This document shows, one piece after another, positions 12,622 to 15,908 of a stretch of DNA of 15,908 nucleotides (positions within the stretch are counted from its first letter, which is position 1; each line of letters starts with the position of its first letter). Source of the stretch: an uncultured Eubacteriales bacterium (lineage in GTDB: Bacteria > Bacillota > Clostridia > TANB77 > CAG-508); NCBI GenBank assembly GCA_902760765.1, contig CACWHO010000011.1, positions 1 through 15,908 on the forward strand, in the 5' to 3' direction. Position numbers and translations under genes: made by a program. The notes below the pieces were generated by a model. That model saw only the letters and a list, made by a program, of their open reading frames with translations. It was not told the origin of the DNA and made no database searches.

Positions 12622-15075
12622 TTATAATTCTTCATCTACTTCAGGTTCTATAGTTTCAATACTTACAACTTTGCTTCCATCATTAGTTCTCATTAATGTT
12701 ACACCTTGTGTTGATCTTCCTAAAACACTTATATCTTTAACACTAATTCTAATAATTGTACCACTATCCGTAATTAACATTACATCATCTTCTTCTGTTG
12801 CAATTCTAACTCCAACTAATTTTCCAGTTTTAGGTGTTATTTTATATGTAATAACTCCCTTTCCACCTCTAATTTGTACTCTATATTCATCAAGCTCTGT
12901 CCTCTTTCCAAAGCCATTTTCAGTTATAGCAAGTAATGTTGCTTTTCCTCCTGCAATAACAGATTCCATACCTATTACTTCGTCACCATCATTTAGTCTT
13001 ATTCCAATTACACCTTGTGCAGTTCTTCCAATTGGACGTACATCTTTTTCATCAAATGTAATGCACATTCCTTCTCTTGTTACAAGAACTACATTATCTT
13101 CTCCATCTGTCAATCTAACAGCAATTAATTCATCATCTTCCTTTAAGGTAATACTTTGTAGTCCTGTCTTCTTTCCTGAATTATATTCTGTTAAAGCTGT
13201 TTTCTTAATAAGACCATTTTTAGTAGCCATTAATAAATATTTTCCATCAGCAAAATTTTGAATTGGTATTACTGCAGATACTTTTTCTCCAGAATCCAAT
13301 CTTAAAAGATTTACAATTGCTGTTCCTTTTGCTGTTCTTCCTGCTTCTGGAACTTCAAATCCTCTTAGTGTATATAATTTACCTTTGTTTGTAAAGAATA
13401 ATATTACATCATGTGTTGAAGCAGTAAAGATTTGCTTTACAAAATCTTCTTCTCTTGTTGCAGTTGCTGTAATACCTTTTCCTCCTCTTTTTTGGCTTTT
13501 ATATGTATCTACTGGCATTCTCTTAATGTAGCCAAAATGTGTTAAAGTAATTACACATTGTTCTTCTTTTATTAAATCTTCCTCAACAAATTCTCCAACA
13601 GCTGGTAGTATTTTTGTTAATCTTTCATCACCATATTTTTCTTTAACTTCAATTAATTCATCTTTAATTATTTTATATACTAATGTTTCACTAGATAAAA
13701 CTTCTTTTAAATATGCAATTAATTTCATTAATTCATTATATTCTTCTTCTATCTTTTCTCTTTGTAATCCAGATAATGTTTTTAATCTCATATCTAGAAT
13801 TGCCTGTGCTTGAATATCAGATAATCCAAATCTTTCCATTAATCTTTCTTTTGGATTATCATATGAAGAACGTATAATATTTATTACTTCATCAATATTA
13901 TCTAATGCAACTTTTAACCCTTCTAATATATGTGCTCTAGCAAGAGCTTTGTCTAAATCAAATTTTGACCTTCTTAAAATAACTGTTTTTCTATGGTCTA
14001 TAAATACATCTAAGCAATCTCTTAGTGTTAAAATTTTTGGTTCTCCATTTACTAATGCTAACATTATAGCACCAAATGTTTCTTGCATTTGTGTATGTTT
14101 ATATAACTGATTTAAAATTACTTGTGGTCTTGAATCTCTCTTTAATTCAATAACAATTCTTGTTTTTTCTTTTCTATCAGATTCATCCCTTACTTCAGCA
14201 ATTCCATCTATTTTTTTCTCTTTTGATAAATCTGCTATTGTTTTTACAAGTTTTGCTTTATTTACTTGATAAGGTAAAGAAGTAACAATTATTCTTTCTC
14301 TGTTTCCGCTCATTTCTTCAATTTCAGCTTCTGCCCTCATTGTTATTTTTCCTTTACCAGTTGTATATGTCTCTTTTATTCCATCTTTTCCAAGAATTGT
14401 TGCACCTGTTGGGAAATCAGGTCCTTTTATTATTTCCATTAATTCATCTATTGTAACATCAGGATTATCAATTACCTTAATAATTCCATCTATAACCTCA
14501 GATAAATTATGTGGTGGTATATTTGTTGCCATACCTACGGCAATACCTGAAGAACCGTTTACTAATAATGCTGGTATTCTTGCTGGCAAAACTGTTGGTT
14601 CTTGTAATCTATCATCATAGTTTGGCATAAAATCAACCGTATTTTTCTCAATATCTGTTAACATTAATTCAGAAATTTTTGACATTCTTGCTTCTGTATA
14701 CCTCATAGCTGCTGGGCTATCTCCATCAACAGAACCAAAATTTCCATGTCCATCAACTAATGGATATCTCATTGTAAAATCTTGTGCTAATCTTACCATT
14801 GCATCATAAACTGAACTATCACCATGTGGATGATATCTTCCTAAAACTGAACCAACAGTATTTGCACATTTACGATATGGCTTGTCTGCTGTAATACCAT
14901 CTTCATGCATAGAGTATAAAATTCTTCTATGTACTGGTTTTAAACCATCTCTAGCATCTGGAAGTGCACGAGATACTATAACACTCATGGCGTAATCTAT
15001 ATAAGCAGTTCTCATTTCTTTGTCAATATCTCTTTCAATAATTTTTCCGTCTCTTCTTTCTGGTGTTTCTTCCAT
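12622..15075 (-). CDS. gyrA: DNA gyrase subunit A
   Basis: 817 residues, the usual length. GyrA with GyrB makes the ATP-driven topoisomerase that introduces negative supercoils. The winged-helix breakage-reunion core holds the catalytic Tyr126 in AAMRYTEAR. The quinolone-determining region reads [12 protein letters not shown] (82-93), with Ser87 and Asp91 at the positions of E. coli Ser83 and Asp87, so no classic resistance change is present. A tower and coiled-coil follow to about 500, then a C-terminal six-bladed beta-pinwheel. The GyrA box QKRGGKG near residue 525 distinguishes it from ParC and is needed for DNA wrapping. The tail is acidic (EPEVDEEL). AGAGGG 6 nt before the ATG supports the start. 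gyrB is not in the window. The gene looks complete. Confidence 0.98.
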   Translation of the reverse strand: MEETPERRDGKIIERDIDKEMRTAYIDYAMSVIVSRALPDARDGLKPVHRRILYSMHEDGITADKPYRKCANTVGSVLGRYHPHGDSSVYDAMVRLAQDFTMRYPLVDGHGNFGSVDGDSPAAMRYTEARMSKISELMLTDIEKNTVDFMPNYDDRLQEPTVLPARIPALLVNGSSGIAVGMATNIPPHNLSEVIDGIIKVIDNPDVTIDELMEIIKGPDFPTGATILGKDGIKETYTTGKGKITMRAEAEIEEMSGNRERIIVTSLPYQVNKAKLVKTIADLSKEKKIDGIAEVRDESDRKEKTRIVIELKRDSRPQVILNQLYKHTQMQETFGAIMLALVNGEPKILTLRDCLDVFIDHRKTVILRRSKFDLDKALARAHILEGLKVALDNIDEVINIIRSSYDNPKERLMERFGLSDIQAQAILDMRLKTLSGLQREKIEEEYNELMKLIAYLKEVLSSETLVYKIIKDELIEVKEKYGDERLTKILPAVGEFVEEDLIKEEQCVITLTHFGYIKRMPVDTYKSQKRGGKGITATATREEDFVKQIFTASTHDVILFFTNKGKLYTLRGFEVPEAGRTAKGTAIVNLLRLDSGEKVSAVIPIQNFADGKYLLMATKNGLIKKTALTEYNSGKKTGLQSITLKEDDELIAVRLTDGEDNVVLVTREGMCITFDEKDVRPIGRTAQGVIGIRLNDGDEVIGMESVIAGGKATLLAITENGFGKRTELDEYRVQIRGGKGVITYKITPKTGKLVGVRIATEEDDVMLITDSGTIIRISVKDISVLGRSTQGVTLMRTNDGSKVVSIETIEPEVDEEL

Positions 15076-15112
15076 TATTTTTCCCTCTTTTCATTGTTTT
15101 TTATACTCTTGT

Positions 15113-15141
15113 ATTATACTAAAACAAACTGAAATTTGCAA
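15113..15141 (-). promoter_or_regulatory. Sigma-A promoter of gyrA
   Basis: Minus strand: -35 TTGCAA (15141-15136), 17-bp spacer, perfect -10 TATAAT (15118-15113). The predicted start is about 30 nt before the ATG, showing gyrA can be transcribed apart from its upstream neighbour. Confidence 0.8.
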
Positions 15142-15221
15142 GTGATTTTATTAAAAAATAGCGGAAATAAAGATTTTCATCCATATAATATTAAAAATAT
15201 AAAATTGCAAATTTGAAAATA

Positions 15222-15908
15222 TTATTTTAATTTTTCTGCTAACTCAATTTCATCTTCTGAAAGATTAAAATCTTGTCCATTATTTTTTATTAAAGTATGT
15301 AAATTTTCAATAACCTTTACGTCACTTATCATTTTTTGGATTGGCATCAAATAATTCATTTCATTTTTTATCTTTTTCATTTCTAACTCCATTCCATCAA
15401 AATTTTTATTATTAAAATATTTTTTCCAATTATTTATGTACTTTTCCGTGTAATTTATTGCTTTAATTTGGTTGTCCAAATTTTTATCAATATTCTTTTC
15501 TACATTAATTAAAATAGAATTTTTTCCTCTTTTTATTAAATTTGCAGTATTATAATTTATTAAATTTTTATTATAAATTCTATTAATAATTTCATCTAAT
15601 AAGTCAGAAACCTTATCAATTATTCCACCATTTTTTACTGCAATTCTTACTTGCTCCATATTTTCAAAATTACCAGTTATTAATCCAATGGCACTTTTCC
15701 CAATATTAATACTATCATCAATACATTTTTTAATTCCATCTTTTAACCCATATTTTAAAAGATTATCCTTAATATTTATAACTTCATCTTCAATGAAATC
15801 CGGAAGAACTGTTCTTAATCCAATATCAATTCCAGTATTTATTGATTTTCCAAGAGAAGTCTCTAAAAATTTATTTTGATTAATATCATTATTTAAATCA
15901 ATTTTATT
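15222..15908 (-). CDS. Unrecognised helical protein, partial (N-terminus outside the window)
   Basis: I do not recognise this protein. The frame is open from the right edge of the window to the stop at 15222, giving at least 228 residues. The ATG at 15659 is internal, because upstream codons continue in the same style (GLRTVLPDFIEDEVINI, then KSAIGLITGNFEN). The visible part is rich in Lys, Asn, Ile and Glu, has no clear membrane segment in its second half, and looks mostly alpha-helical with heptad-like stretches. One fairly hydrophobic patch (IGKSAIGLITG) lies in the middle. It precedes gyrA on the same strand, but the 146-bp gap has a gyrA promoter, so a shared operon is not required. Function unknown. 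Confidence 0.7.
   Translation of the reverse strand, partial: NKIDLNNDINQNKFLETSLGKSINTGIDIGLRTVLPDFIEDEVINIKDNLLKYGLKDGIKKCIDDSINIGKSAIGLITGNFENMEQVRIAVKNGGIIDKVSDLLDEIINRIYNKNLINYNTANLIKRGKNSILINVEKNIDKNLDNQIKAINYTEKYINNWKKYFNNKNFDGMELEMKKIKNEMNYLMPIQKMISDVKVIENLHTLIKNNGQDFNLSEDEIELAEKLK

Noticed and set aside
12671..13261. 196-codon plus-strand open frame inside gyrA
   Set aside because: It is the antisense shadow of the beta-pinwheel coding sequence, has no ribosome binding site and makes a low-complexity Ser/Pro/Ile protein.

Overview
The window is a very A+T-rich stretch of a Firmicutes (Bacillota) chromosome, most likely class Clostridia. The signs are VanW/G5 and CapA-type envelope proteins, a DUF1858 protein, a DnaD-DnaC primosomal pair of the clostridial kind, Gram-positive ribosome binding sites (AAAGGAGG type), sigma-A promoters with 17-bp spacers, and tRNA genes that encode CCA. 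The sequence alone does not place it more finely.

Layout. 1-5700 is ordinary chromosome. It holds a membrane-anchored CapA-like protein, a CorA-family transporter, a tRNA-Lys(CTT), a VanW-family wall protein, a small starch/glycogen-type carbohydrate-binding protein and an SDR oxidoreductase, separated by strong, mostly bidirectional terminators. 5808-6206 is a minus-strand tRNA operon transcribed Lys(TTT)-Glu(TTC)-Thr(TGT). It has a consensus promoter, a hairpin at the predicted transcript start and a terminator. A DUF1858 protein follows at 6310-6495.

6609-10345 is a plus-strand type IV secretion (conjugation) module: a 49-aa membrane peptide, a VirD4/TraG coupling protein, a CagC/VirB2-like small protein, a VirB6/TrbL-like channel protein and a PrgI-like protein. 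It stops after PrgI. No VirB4 ATPase, relaxase, cell-wall hydrolase or integrase is visible, so it looks like the remnant of an integrative conjugative element, or a module that works with genes elsewhere. The first two genes appear to start at ATT codons, and the fourth starts at TTG. A start chosen only from ATG/GTG/TTG would cut the Walker A motif off the coupling protein. A 205-bp tract with no G or C lies between the VirB6-like and PrgI-like genes.

10496-12532 holds an intact DnaD-family primosomal gene and, directly behind it, a broken dnaC (helicase loader). The dnaC reading frame is disrupted at three places, one inside the Walker A motif. 12622-15141 is an intact gyrA with its promoter. 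Upstream of it is the 3' part of an unrecognised helical protein that runs off the window.

The points most worth checking are the ATT-initiated genes of the secretion module, the missing VirB4, and the broken dnaC at a locus expected to be essential.
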